A stretch of 64,000 bases of DNA from Solirubrobacter sp963798325 (GTDB lineage Bacteria; Actinomycetota; Thermoleophilia; Solirubrobacterales; Solirubrobacteraceae), in contig CAWCSS010000003.1 in the NCBI GenBank assembly GCA_963798325.1, positions 62,001-126,000 of the forward strand. The letters are read 5' to 3'. The notes beneath the pieces are model-generated. The model saw only the letters and a list, made by a program, of their open reading frames with translations, was not told the DNA's origin and did not search any database. A program made the translations under genes and the position numbers. Positions 37,844 to 46,878 of this stretch are shown in pieces (within the stretch, counting starts at the first letter, position 1; the number at the start of each line of letters is the position of its first letter).

Positions 37844-37861
37844 CTTTGTGATCGTTAGTGT
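37844..37861. promoter_or_regulatory. Shared DeoR-type operator, site 2
   Basis: Read on the minus strand, ACACTAACGATCACAAAG, differing at two positions from the site at 27482-27499. It lies in the 69-bp spacer between the second DeoR gene and lutA, so repression of both is expected. Confidence 0.72.
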
Positions 37862-37876
37862 GCTGAGAACCTACCG

Positions 37877-38557
37877 ATGAAGGTCGCGCTTTTCATCACG
37901 TGTTTCAACGACACGCTGTTCCCGGAGACGGGAAAGGCGGTCGTGACGCTGCTCGAGCGGCTCGGCTGCGAGGTCGAATTTCCCCTGGAACAGACGTGTT
38001 GTGGCCAAATGCACGTCAATTCCGGCTACCAGCGGGATGCTGAAGGTCTACTAGGGCGGTTCGCCCGCGTATTTGGCGCCTACGATGCGGTCGTCTCCCC
38101 TTCGGCCTCCTGTGTCGCTCATGTTCGAGAGCACATCCCGTCGGTGAGCGATCGCGTGTTCGAGCTGACCGAGTTCCTGGTCGATCGGCTCGGCGTGGTC
38201 GATGTCGGGGCGTCGTTCCCGCACCGCGTGACGCTGCATCCGACCTGCCATTCGCTGCGGTTGCTGCACATCGGCGATCGTCCGCGCCGGCTGTTGTCGG
38301 CCGTGCGCGGGATCGATCTGGTCGATCTCGACGGCGAGCGCGAGTGCTGCGGGTTCGGCGGGACGTTCGCGATCAAGAACGCCGACACGTCGATGGCGAT
38401 GCTCTCGGACAAGGTCCGGCACGTCCTGGACACGCGCGCGGAGGTCTGCACGTCGGCCGACACGTCGTGCCTGATGCACATCGGCGGCGCGCTGTCGCGG
38501 CAGCGCACGGGCGTGCGCGTCATGCATCTGGCGGAGATCCTGGCGGCGCAGGAATGA
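37877..38557 (+). CDS. lutA: L-lactate utilisation protein LutA (CCG-domain Fe-S oxidoreductase)
   Basis: 226 residues from ATG 37877. Two cysteine-rich CCG domains: FPLEQTCCGQMHVNSGYQRD and, further on, LHPTCHSLRLLHIGD with ERECCGFGGTFAIKNADTSM. This is the small subunit of the LutABC complex, which oxidises L-lactate to pyruvate. Slightly shorter than the usual ~238. It is the first gene after the operator and is coupled to lutB by a 4-bp overlap. Placement after rhaEW, which makes L-lactate, gives the route its last step. Confidence 0.92.
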   Translation: MKVALFITCFNDTLFPETGKAVVTLLERLGCEVEFPLEQTCCGQMHVNSGYQRDAEGLLGRFARVFGAYDAVVSPSASCVAHVREHIPSVSDRVFELTEFLVDRLGVVDVGASFPHRVTLHPTCHSLRLLHIGDRPRRLLSAVRGIDLVDLDGERECCGFGGTFAIKNADTSMAMLSDKVRHVLDTRAEVCTSADTSCLMHIGGALSRQRTGVRVMHLAEILAAQE

Positions 38558-39979
38558 GTTTCCAGAGCGCGGCGAAGGTGTCGCTGGCCGATTCGCAGCT
38601 GCGCCGCAACATCGGCAAGGCGACGACGCTGATCCGCGAGAAGCGCGAGCGCGCGGTCGAGGAGCTGCCCGACTGGCAGGCGCTGCGCGACGCGGGCGAG
38701 GCGATCAAGGCCGCGACCATGGCGCGGTTGCCGGAGTTGCTGGAGCAGCTGGAAGCGCGCGTGGTGGCGGCCGGCGGCGTGGTGCACTGGGCGCGCGACG
38801 GCGCGGAGGCGAACGCGATCGTGGCCTCGATCGCGCGCGCCAACGGCACCGACGAGGTCATCAAGGTCAAGTCGCTGCTGACGGACGAGATCGAGCTCAA
38901 CGAGGCGCTCGAGCGCGAGGGCATCCACGCGTTGGAGACCGACCTGGCGGAGCTGATCGTCCAGCTCGATCCCGACGACCGGCAATCGCACATCCTGGTG
39001 CCCGCGATCCATCGCAATCGCGCCGAGATCCGCGCGCTGTTCGAGCGCACGATCGCGCAGGGTCAGTCGCTCGGCAACGAGGCCTCGGCGATCGCCGAGG
39101 CGGCGCGCCTGCACCTGCGCTCGAAGTTCCTTCCGTGCCGGTCGCCGTCTCGGGCGCGAACTTCGGGATCGCCGAGACCGGCACGATCTGCGTCGTCGAG
39201 TCCGAGGGCAACGGGCGCATGTGCCTGACCATGCCGCGCGTGCTGGTGACGCTGATGGGCGATCGAGAAGCTGCTGCCGACGTGGCGCGACCTGGAGGTG
39301 TTCCTCCAGCTGCTGCCGCGCTCGTCGACCGCGGAGCGCATGAACCCGTACACGTCGCTGTGGACCGGCGTGCGCGAGGGCGACGGGCCGCAGGAGTTCC
39401 ATCTCGTGCTGCTGGACGGCGGCCGCACCGCCGTGCTGGCCGACGAGGTCGGGCGCGCGGCGCTGCACTGCATCCGCTGCTCGGCGTGCCTGAACGTCTG
39501 CCCGGTCTACGAGCGCGTCGGCGGCCAGGCCTACGAGTCGGTCTATCCGGGCCCGATCGGCGCGATCCTGACGCCGCAGCTCACGGCTGTGCACCGCGCC
39601 GTCGCTGCCGTGGGCTTCGTCGCTGTGCGGCGCGTGCTACGAGGTCTGCCCGGTCAAGATCGACATCCCGTCGATCCTCGTCCACCTGCGCGGCGCGCGT
39701 CGTCGCGCGAGGAGAAATCCAAGCTGGCGCCCGAGGCGCTGGCGATGAAGGGCATGGCCGCGGCCTTCGCCACCCGCCGCCGCTACGAGGCCGCGCAGCG
39801 CCTGGCCCGCCTCGGCCGCGGGCCGCTGGCCAAGGCCGCCGTCCCGGGCTGGACCGCGATGCGCGACCTCCCGGAGCCGCCGAAGGAGACCTTCCGCGAC
39901 TGGTGGAAGCCCGGCCGGCCGCCGCGCGCCGCCGCGCCCCGGCCGACCTCGCCGCGCGACGCACCGGCGGCGGGCGTGA
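38554..39979 (+). CDS. lutB: L-lactate utilisation protein LutB (Fe-S protein; several frameshifts)
   Basis: ATG 38554. N-terminal LUD domain (IREKRERAVEELPDWQALRD, VHWARDGAEANAIVASIARA, ALETDLAELIVQLDPDDRQS), then VAVSGANFGIAETGTICVVE, then the [4Fe-4S] ferredoxin-like block ALHCIRCSACLNVCPVYERV and, one frame over, LCGACYEVCPVKIDIPSIL, so both cluster motifs are present. Shifts near 39137 (-1), 39260, 39602, 39693 and 39704. The 3' end is uncertain: the frame open at the end runs into lutC; the stop shown (TGA 39977-39979) overlaps the lutC GTG and would need one more shift. Confidence 0.85.
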
Positions 39980-40581
39980 GCACGGCTAAGGCCGACATCC
40001 TCGCCCGCATCCGCGACGGCGCTCGGCCCCGCCGCCGGGCGTGCCGGAGATCCCGCGCGCGTACCGCGTCGCGGGCTCGCTCCCGCCACGAGGGCATCGT
40101 CGACCTGTTCTGCGAACGCGTCGCCGAGTACCGCGCGACCGTCCACCGCACGACCGATGTCGCCGCGACCGTGCGCTCGATCCTGGCCGGCGCGGCCCGC
40201 GTGGGCGTGCCGGCCGGCTTCCCCGACCTGGGTCTCGACGTCATCGAGGACGACGAGGTTGTCGATCGCCGAGCTCGACTCGCTCGACGCCGTCGTCACC
40301 GGCTGCGCGCTGGCGATCGCCGACACGGGCACGATCGTCCTGGTCTCCGGCCCTGCCTCCGGCCGCCGCGCGCTGACGCTGCGTGCCCGACCACCACGTC
40401 TGCATCGTCCGCGCGAGCCGACATCGTCCCCTCCGTGCCCGACGCGTTCGCGGCGCTCGGCCACGACGCGCCGCTCACGCTCGTCTCCGGCCCGTCCGCG
40501 ACCTCGGACATCGAACTCGATCGCGTCGAGGGCGTCCACGGCCCGCGCCGGCTCGACGTCGTGGTCTTGACAGGCAAGTAG
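39976..40581 (+). CDS. lutC: L-lactate utilisation protein LutC (LUD domain; several frameshifts)
   Basis: GTG 39976 begins VSTAKADILARIRDG. After shifts near 40018-40040 the reading is VPEIPRAYRVAGSLP, then after ~40089 HEGIVDLFCERVAEYRATVH, LDSLDAVVTGCALAIADTGT, VPDHHVCIVRA and finally GPSATSDIELDRVEGVHGPR with the stop at 40579-40581. The GPSxTxDIE motif is diagnostic of the LUD/LutC fold. About 200 residues in total. At least six +1 shifts. Third subunit gene of the lactate oxidation complex. Confidence 0.85.
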   Translation: MSTAKADILARIRDGARPRRRACRRSRARTASRARSRHEGIVDLFCERVAEYRATVHRTTDVAATVRSILAGAARVGVPAGFPDLGLDVIEDDEVVDRRARLARRRRHRLRAGDRRHGHDRPGLRPCLRPPRADAACPTTTSASSARADIVPSVPDAFAALGHDAPLTLVSGPSATSDIELDRVEGVHGPRRLDVVVLTGK

Positions 40582-40602
40582 CGACTTGCCTATTGTCCGG
40601 AG

Positions 40603-40869
40603 GTGTCGGACGTCTTCCACGCTCTCGCCGCACCGGCGCGCCGAGCGATTCTCGACGAGCTGCATGACCGTGACGGTCAGACGCTGTTCGAGCTCTGCGC
40701 GCGGCTGGTGTCCAGGCATGGCCTCGGGCTGAGTCGCCAGGCCGTCTCGCAGCACCTCGACGTGCTCGAGCAGGCCGGGCTGGTCACGACGAGGCGGGAG
40801 GGCCGATACAAGTTCCATCACCTCGACACGGCGCCGCTGGACGAGATCGTCCGGCGCTGGAAGGGATAG
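40603..40869 (+). CDS. ArsR-family transcriptional regulator
   Basis: 88 residues from GTG 40603. Winged-helix signature: VFHALAAPARRAILDELHDR, then GLSRQAVSQHLDVLEQAGLV and TTRREGRYKFHHLDTAPLDE. No metal-binding Cys pair is present, so it belongs to the SdpR/YczG-like non-metal group. The next gene, a VOC protein, starts 2 bp after the stop; this ArsR-VOC pairing is common in actinobacteria and suggests the regulator controls it. Confidence 0.9.
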   Translation: MSDVFHALAAPARRAILDELHDRDGQTLFELCARLVSRHGLGLSRQAVSQHLDVLEQAGLVTTRREGRYKFHHLDTAPLDEIVRRWKG

Positions 40870-40871
40870 CC

Positions 40872-41265
40872 ATGCGGATCAACCTCACGAGCGTGCTCGT
40901 CGACGATCAGGACAAGGCGCTCGCGTTCTACACCGACGTGCTCGGGTTCGTCAAGAAGAACGACGTGCCGATGGGTGGCGAGCACCGCTGGATCACCGTC
41001 GTCTCGCCGGAACAGCCGGAGGGCACCGAGTTGCTGCTCGAGCCCGACCAGCACCCCGCCGCCAAGCCCTTCAAGGAGGCGCTGGTCGCCGACGGCATCC
41101 CGTTCACCAGCTTTGCCGTCGACGACGTGCGACGCCGAGCACGAGCGGCTGCTCGCCCTCGGCGTGACGTTCACGCAGCCGCCGGTGGAGATGGGACCGG
41201 TGATCACCGTCGTGCTCGACGACACGTGCGGCAACCTGATCCAGCTCGCGTCGTTCACGGGGTGA
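40872..41265 (+). CDS. VOC/glyoxalase-family protein (one frameshift)
   Basis: ATG 40872. SVLVDDQDKALAFYTDVLGF, GGEHRWITVVSPEQPEGTEL and, one frame over, HERLLALGVTFTQPPVEMGP and VLDDTCGNLIQLASFTG form a complete single-module VOC protein of about 130 residues. An extra C near 41130 (GTG-C-GAC) shifts the frame. Members include glyoxalases, fosfomycin-resistance proteins and dioxygenases; the conserved His and Glu metal ligands are not obvious at every position, so activity is left open. Partner of the ArsR gene. Confidence 0.87.
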
Positions 41266-41277
41266 GCGAGCGCGTGC

Positions 41278-41657
41278 TCAGACCTCGCGCGACTCCGCCG
41301 CCTCGACCTCGAGCACGCCGTCGATCTCGTCCAGCGCGAGCGCCAGGTCCCGGAGCGAGCCGCGACCCTGGACCTCGAGCGTGAGCGCGACGTTCGGGTC
41401 GTGATGGTGGGTGGCGACGCTCGCGACCACGAACCCGCGCCCGGTCGCCTCGGACAGCACCGTCCGCAGGGTGAAGAACCGTACTTGGAGATGATCACCA
41501 GCAGCGCCGAGCCGACCCCGATGAGCGTGTGCGTGCGCAGGCCCGCCGACATCTGGCGCCACTCGCGCTCGAGCCCGATCAGCGACGAGAGCACGAAGGC
41601 GAGGCTCAGATCCCCGATCCGGGCCCAGCTCTGGGTGTCGGCCAAGGTGGCAATCAT
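41278..41657 (-). pseudogene. MgtC/SapB-family membrane protein with an internal deletion
   Basis: ATG 41657 begins about 60 residues of a clear MgtC start: LAFVLSSLIGLEREWRQMSA, GLRTHTLIGVGSALLVIISK. At about 41483 the sequence jumps, with a frame change, to RTVLSEATGRGFVVASVATH and SLRDLALALDEIDGVLEVEA, which is the cytoplasmic C-terminal domain. The ~100 residues between, carrying the later membrane helices and the conserved GIGFLGAG-type motif, are missing. Total ~380 bp against ~690 expected. Either a real internal deletion or an assembly collapse. Its ATG overlaps the acyl-CoA dehydrogenase stop by 4 bp. Confidence 0.75.
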
Positions 41658-42781
41658 CGCTCTGCTGAGCGTCGCCGCGATGCGCGGCGGGCGATCGCCC
41701 AGCGGTGGGTCTCGCTCGGCCCATCGTAGATCCGGAACGGCCGGACCTCGTTGAGAAAGCGCGCCAGCGGCAGGTCGTGCGAAACGCCGTCGCCGCCGCA
41801 GAGCTGGATCGAGCGGTCGACGACGCGATAGACGGCCTCGGAGACGAAGACCTTGGCCACCGAGGTCTCGTTGCCCGCTCGCTCGCCGCGATCCAGCGCC
41901 TCGGCGGCGCGGCGAATCAGGGCGCGGGACGCCTCGATGTCGATCACGGAGTCGGCGATCAGGCCTTGGGCGAGGCCGAGGTCTTCGAGCCTGGCGCCGA
42001 ACACCTCGCGCTCGGCGGCGCGGTCGAGGGCGATGTCGAGCGCACGGACGGCGAGTCCGAGCCAGCGCATGCAGTGCGTCAGGCGCGCGGGCCCGAGGCG
42101 GACCTGCGCGTAGGCGAACCCCTTCCCCACCTCGCCCAGCACGGCGTCGCCGTCGACGCGGCAGTCGTGGAAGGAGACCTCGCAGTGGCCGCCGAGGAAG
42201 GCCGAGTCGGTGGTCGGCTGGTGACGGCCGACGACGAACCCCGGTTGGCCGGCGTCGACGAAGAACATCGTCGGGCCCTGTGGCGCGCGCGCCATGACGA
42301 TCGCGTACGCCGCGCCGTCGGCGCCGGTGATGAAGCGCTTCTCGCCGGCGATCAGCCAGCCGTCGCCGTCGGGGGTGGCGGTCGCGGCGAGCGCGGCCGG
42401 GTCGGAGCCGGCGCCCGGGTGTGGCTCGGTCATCGCGAAGCAGGACCTGACCTCGCCGCGGGCCAGCGGCCCGAGGTAGCGCTCCTTCTGCTCGGCGGTG
42501 GCGACCAGCTCGAGCAGGCGCATGTTGCCCTCGTCGGGCGCGCCGATGTTCAAGGCCACCGGGCCGAGGGTCGAGTAGCCGCCGGCCTCGAAGACGTCGC
42601 ACCACCCGCGGATGTCGAGCCCGTGCCCGCCGTACTCGACGGGCACGTGCGGCGCGAACACCCCCGCCTCGCGCGCCGCCGCCTGAAGCTCGACTCGGAG
42701 CTCCGCCGTCAGCTCCCGCGCCTCGGCCGGGATGCAGACGTCACGGACGAAGGCGCGGGTGCGAGCGGCGAGGTCATCCAT
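41654..42781 (-). CDS. Acyl-CoA dehydrogenase (ACAD10/11-like)
   Basis: 375 residues from ATG 42781. FAPHVPVEYGGHGLDIRGWC, CFAMTEPHPGAGSDPAALAA (FAD-binding loop), GGHCEVSFHDCRVDGDAVLG, REVFGARLEDLGLAQGLIAD, IQLCGGDGVSHDLPLARFLN and YDGPSETHRWAIARRAS. The final block has GPSETH where a catalytic Glu or Asp might be placed differently from the other dehydrogenase in this window; it resembles the ACAD10/11-type group. Substrate unknown. Nine bp downstream of the P5C dehydrogenase gene and probably co-transcribed with it. Confidence 0.9.
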   Translation of the reverse strand: MDDLAARTRAFVRDVCIPAEARELTAELRVELQAAAREAGVFAPHVPVEYGGHGLDIRGWCDVFEAGGYSTLGPVALNIGAPDEGNMRLLELVATAEQKERYLGPLARGEVRSCFAMTEPHPGAGSDPAALAATATPDGDGWLIAGEKRFITGADGAAYAIVMARAPQGPTMFFVDAGQPGFVVGRHQPTTDSAFLGGHCEVSFHDCRVDGDAVLGEVGKGFAYAQVRLGPARLTHCMRWLGLAVRALDIALDRAAEREVFGARLEDLGLAQGLIADSVIDIEASRALIRRAAEALDRGERAGNETSVAKVFVSEAVYRVVDRSIQLCGGDGVSHDLPLARFLNEVRPFRIYDGPSETHRWAIARRASRRRSAER

Positions 42782-42789
42782 CCAAGGGA

Positions 42790-44331
42790 CTAAACCACCA
42801 AGCCGTGGCGGACCGTGTTCTCGGTCACGGCGCGAGCCTCCACAAACTGGAGCAGGTAGTCGGGGCCGCCGGCCTTCGGGCCGGTGCCGGACAGGCGCCC
42901 GCCGCCGAACGGCTGGCGGCCGACCATCGCGCCGGTGATCTCGCGGTTGACGTAGAGGTTGCCGACCGGCGTGCGCTCGCTGACGTACTCGATCGTGCGC
43001 GGTGAGCGCGAGAACAACCCGCCGGTCAGGGCGAACGGCGACGCGTCGACGAGCTCGCAGGCGTGCTCGATCGACTCGACCGTCTCCAGCGAGAGGACCG
43101 GGCCGAAGATCTCTTCTCCGATCACCGGCGAGTCGGCCGGGAGGTTGTGGAAGAGCGTCGGCGGGACGTAGAAGCCGTCGCCGCGACGGTCGCCGATCGC
43201 CAGCGGCGTGGCGCTCTCGATGTAGGCGTTGATGCGCTGCTGGGCGGCGATGTCGATCACCGGCGGGACGTCGGTGGCGAAGTCCGCGGCCGGGCCGACG
43301 CGCAGGGTGGTCAGGGCGCCTGCCATTCGCTCGGCGAGCTCGTCGGCGACGGCGCGATGGACGAGCGCGCGCGACGCGGCGCTGCACTTCTGCCCCGCGA
43401 AGGCGTAGGCCGATTTCAGCAGCGCCGGCACGACGTCATCGAGGTCGGCGTCGGAGTCGACGATGACCGCGTTCTTGCCGCCCATCTCGGCGATCACGCG
43501 CTTGATGTGCCGCTGGCCGGGGACGACCTTGGCGGCCGTCTCGAGGATGTTCAGGCCGGCGGCGCAGGAGCCGGTGAAGACGAGCGTGTGGATGCGCGGG
43601 TCGGCGACCAGCGCCTTGCCCGGCTCGTCGCCGCCCGGGAGCAGGCTCAGCGCGTCGAGCGGGACGCCGCCGGCGTGCAGCGCGTCGACGACCGCCTTCG
43701 CGCACGCCGGGGTCTGCTCGGCGGGCTTGAGGACGACCGCGTTGCCGGTCGCCAGTGCCGCCGAGACCATCCCGGCGGCGATCGCCAGCGGGAAGTTCCA
43801 CGGCGCGATCACGCCGGTCACGCCGCGCGGGACGTAGCGCATCGCGTTGCGCTCTCCGGGCATCTGGATGAGCGGCTTCGCGGCGTCCAGCGCGAGCGCG
43901 CCGAGCGCGTAGTACTCGAGGAAGTCGATCGCCTCGCAGACGTCGCCGTCGGCCTCGGCCCAGGGCTTGCCCGCCTCGCGGACGGCCAATGCGGTGAGCT
44001 CGAGCCGGCGCGCGCGCAGGATGCCGGCGGCGCGGGAGAGGGCGGCGGCGCGGTCGGCGGCGGAGCGCTTGGACCAGACCTTCTGGCCGTGCTCGGCGCG
44101 GGTGATCGCGTCGCGGACGTGCTCGGCGGTGGCGGCGTGGGCGTGGGCGACGATGATCGTCGGGTTGCTCGGGTCGACCGACGCGAAGCGACGACCCTCA
44201 ACGACGTCCTCGCCGATCAGCATCGGAACGTCGAGCGGGAGCTTGGCGTCGAGCGCGGCGAGGGCTTTCAGGGCCTCGCGGCGGACGGCCTCGCGGCGCA
44301 GCTCGAGCAGGGGTTCGTTGGCGAAGGTCAT
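42790..44331 (-). CDS. rocA: 1-pyrroline-5-carboxylate dehydrogenase
   Basis: 513 residues from ATG 44331. Aldehyde dehydrogenase fold: GVTGVIAPWNFPLAIAAGM, VIAEMGGKNAVIVDSDADLD (catalytic Glu), AYAFAGQKCSAASRALVH (catalytic Cys), and the C-terminal GNLYVNREITGAMVGRQPFG, typical of the RocA/PruA group acting on glutamate semialdehyde. It makes glutamate from P5C using NAD. Its start overlaps the proline dehydrogenase stop by one base (TGATG), a monocistronic equivalent of the PutA fusion. Intact. Confidence 0.95.
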   Translation of the reverse strand: MTFANEPLLELRREAVRREALKALAALDAKLPLDVPMLIGEDVVEGRRFASVDPSNPTIIVAHAHAATAEHVRDAITRAEHGQKVWSKRSAADRAAALSRAAGILRARRLELTALAVREAGKPWAEADGDVCEAIDFLEYYALGALALDAAKPLIQMPGERNAMRYVPRGVTGVIAPWNFPLAIAAGMVSAALATGNAVVLKPAEQTPACAKAVVDALHAGGVPLDALSLLPGGDEPGKALVADPRIHTLVFTGSCAAGLNILETAAKVVPGQRHIKRVIAEMGGKNAVIVDSDADLDDVVPALLKSAYAFAGQKCSAASRALVHRAVADELAERMAGALTTLRVGPAADFATDVPPVIDIAAQQRINAYIESATPLAIGDRRGDGFYVPPTLFHNLPADSPVIGEEIFGPVLSLETVESIEHACELVDASPFALTGGLFSRSPRTIEYVSERTPVGNLYVNREITGAMVGRQPFGGGRLSGTGPKAGGPDYLLQFVEARAVTENTVRHGLVV

Positions 44332-45640
44332 CACGGGGCCTCGAGGAGCTCGGCGGTGTCGGTGCCGCCGGCGTGGGCGGCGAGGAAGGAGTCGTTGGCG
44401 GTGTTCTCGAGCAGGCGGCGGACCAGGTAGGCCATGCCGGCCACCAGGTCGCCGACCGGGCAGTACGCGCGCACGCGGCGGCCCGTGGCGGCGATCGCGG
44501 CCTGCGTGTCGTCGCCCAGCCCGCGCAGGATCTGGAACTCGAGGTCGTCGTTGCCGACGCCGCGCGCGTCGGCGTAGGCGGCCGCGGCGGCGATCGAGCG
44601 CAGGTTGTGGCTGGCGATGGCGACCTTGACCGTCGGCGTGGCGTCGATCAGGCGCCTGGTCAGCGTCTCGAAGTTGCGGTCGCAGGCGCGGCGGTCGGTG
44701 AACACCGGCGGCGTCCACCCGTGCTGGGCGGCCTGAACGACCTCGTGGTCCCAGTAGGCGCCCTTGACCAGGCGGATCGTGAACGGGTGCGCACGGGGCG
44801 TCTCGCGCGCCCACTCGAGCAGCTCCTCCAGGTACTCCGGCGAGTCGACGAGGTAGGCCTGCAGGACGATCCCGGCGCTCGGGCCGGCGGCGAACTCGGG
44901 CTGGGAGAGCAGGTCGAGCGTGAGCCGCGTGATCGCCTCGCGCGTGTCGAAGGACTCCATGTCGACGTGCAGGTGCGCGCCGACCTCGCGCGCCACGCGC
45001 AGGAGGTGCCGCAGGCGTGGGCGCGCGCCCTCGATCCCGCGCTCGGGCGCCTCGGACGCAGCAGCGGCGTCAACGCGGAGACCTTCACGGACAGGTTGAC
45101 CTGGCCGGGCCGGGTGGCCGCGGCGGCGAGCGCGCGCAGCGTCTGCTCGCAACGGGCGGCATAGCGGTCGGCCTCGGCCTCGGAGACGGTCGCCTCCCCG
45201 AGCAGGTCGACGGTCGTCTCGACGCCCTGCTTCCACAGCTTGGTGATCGCGGGGAGCGCGTCCTTGGCGTCCTCCCCCACGATGAAGCGCTGGGCCATCT
45301 GCTTCACACCGGCGCCGGCGATCGCCGCGACGGGCCGTGCGGCGAGCCTGCGCCCGGTGAGGTTGCTGGCCAGGCGAGCGTGCTGGGAGACCTGCGCGTC
45401 CTCCAGCAACTCGTGCAGGTGGCGCGTGACGTCCTGCGCCGTCGAGCACGCCGGGCGCACGTCGACGAAACGGAACAGCGCCGCCCGCAGCGCGGGGTCC
45501 TTGACCAGCATGTCGGTCATCCGCCGCTCCACCCGAGCCGCGGACACGGCGCGCGGCTTCGGCAGGCGAGCGGCGAGGTCGGTGCCGATCGAGCGGATCG
45601 GCGCCTCCAGATCCAGCGGATTCTCGGTCAGTGCAGCCAT
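44331..45640 (-). CDS. Proline dehydrogenase (one frameshift)
   Basis: About 437 residues from ATG 45640 (upstream starts to 45700 are possible). MAQRFIVGEDAKDALPAITK, VNLSVKVSALTPLLRP, then one frame over HLLRVAREVGAHLHVDMESF, IRLVKGAYWDHEVVQAAQHG, VAIASHNLRSIAAAAAYADA and EFQILRGLGDDTQAAIAATG are the FAD-barrel motifs of the PutA/FadM PRODH domain. A G seems lost near 45053 (CGT-CCG-AG for CCG-GAG). It oxidises proline to P5C. Coupled to rocA; the PucR gene upstream on the same strand is its likely regulator. Confidence 0.92.
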
Positions 45641-45707
45641 ACCGGGAATCCTCGCGATCGCCCGCCCACGGTCCCAGAGCGGTTCCGTCGCGGTTCTCAC
45701 CCCTCAA

Positions 45708-45778
45708 CCGCGACATCTGTCGCACAAGGGGCCTGGCCCTTTTTGCGACAGATGTCGCGAAAGGGGCCAGGCCCCTTT
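45708..45778. repeat. Composite palindromic repeat element
   Basis: Four palindromes in a row: GCGACATCTGTCGC (45708-45721), a shortened AAGGGGCCTGGCCCTTTT unit (from 45726), GCGACAGATGTCGC (45745-45758) and AAAGGGGCCAGGCCCCTTT (45760-45778). The 14-mers are inverted copies of each other. The last unit supplies the TAA stop of the PucR gene (45779-45777). It separates pucR from the proline dehydrogenase gene. Confidence 0.88.
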
Positions 45779-46860
45779 AGGAACGCTGGGAGAAGAAGAG
45801 GCGCTGGAGGCGCAGGGAGAGGTGGGCGTAGAGGCGGTCGTCGCCCTTGGTGAGGTCGAGGCCGGTGAGCTCCTCGACGCGCTCGAGGCGGCGATAGAGG
45901 GTCGCTCGGTGGACGTGCAGGGCCTTGGCGGCGGCGGCGACGTCGCCGCCGGCGTCGAGCAGGCCTTCGAGGGCTTCCATGAGCTCCGGGCCGCGGCGGT
46001 GGGTGGTCATCTCCGCGATCCGCAGGGGTGGCAGGGGCCGGCCGGCGTCCTGCCACAGGCGGGCGATCAGGCCCCAGCTGCCGAGCTCGCCGTAGGCCGC
46101 GACCGGCCCGAACTGCGGGGCGGCGCGGGCGACCAGCGCCGCGGTCTCGGCCTCGCGCAGAGCTTCGGGGGTGTGGTCGAGCGCGCGTGAAGCGGGCGCT
46201 GACGCCGCCGACGGCGCCGGCCGCCCGCAGCGCGCCGGTGAAGCCGTCGGGGTCGCGGGCGAGGATGACGAGGCGGTCCTCGAGCGCGACGGTGGCGAAG
46301 TCGGCCGCGCCGCGGCGCCGGCGGAGCTGCTCGGCGATCGCTTCGCCGCCGGCGCTGACGGCCACGGCGAAGGACCCGGTGGCTGGCCAGCGCAGAGCGG
46401 CCGCGAGATCGGCCGGGTCGCCGGTGAGCGCCGCCTGGAGCCGCAGGCGCCGCTCGTCGGACGTGCGCAGGCGGCCCCAGAGGTTGTCCGCGGCCTCGGC
46501 GGCCCCGCGCTTCAACGCCGCGCGCTCGACGTCGGTGAGCGGGCGATCCCCGACGATCACCCACAGGAAGCCGAGCAGGACGTCGCCGTGGCGCAGCGGC
46601 AGCACGCCGCGACGGGTCATGCCGAGCGCGGGGTTCTCCGGGAGATCGACGAGCTCGCGGGCGCGCTGGAGCCCGAGCCCCTCCAGCCAGGCGGCGACGT
46701 CGGGCGCGGTCTCGCGGCTGAGGATCGACTGCATCCGCACCGGATCGGTCTCGTCCGGCTGGGCGCTGTGGGCGAGCAGCCGCCAGCGCCGGTCCTCGAC
46801 CGAGATCGGCCGCTGGATCTCGGCCTCGAGATCGTCGACGATGTCCTGCAGGTCGGCCAA
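45777..46860 (-). CDS. PucR-family transcriptional regulator (one frameshift)
   Basis: About 360 residues. Start placed at TTG 46860 (LADLQDIVDDLEAEIQRPIS); other starts are possible. ISVEDRRWRLLAHSAQPDET and PLTDVERAALKRGAAEAADN form the GAF-like front, a GGDEF-like middle follows, and after a shift near 46185 comes the C-terminal PucR helix-turn-helix: LEGLLDAGGDVAAAAKALHV, HRATLYRRLERVEELTGLDL. PucR proteins control purine or proline catabolism; the adjacent proline genes point to the PutR/PruR role. The stop lies in the palindromic repeat. Divergent from a flavoprotein gene only 18 bp away. Confidence 0.87.
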
Positions 46861-46878
46861 GATGGGAACCCTATTCGG

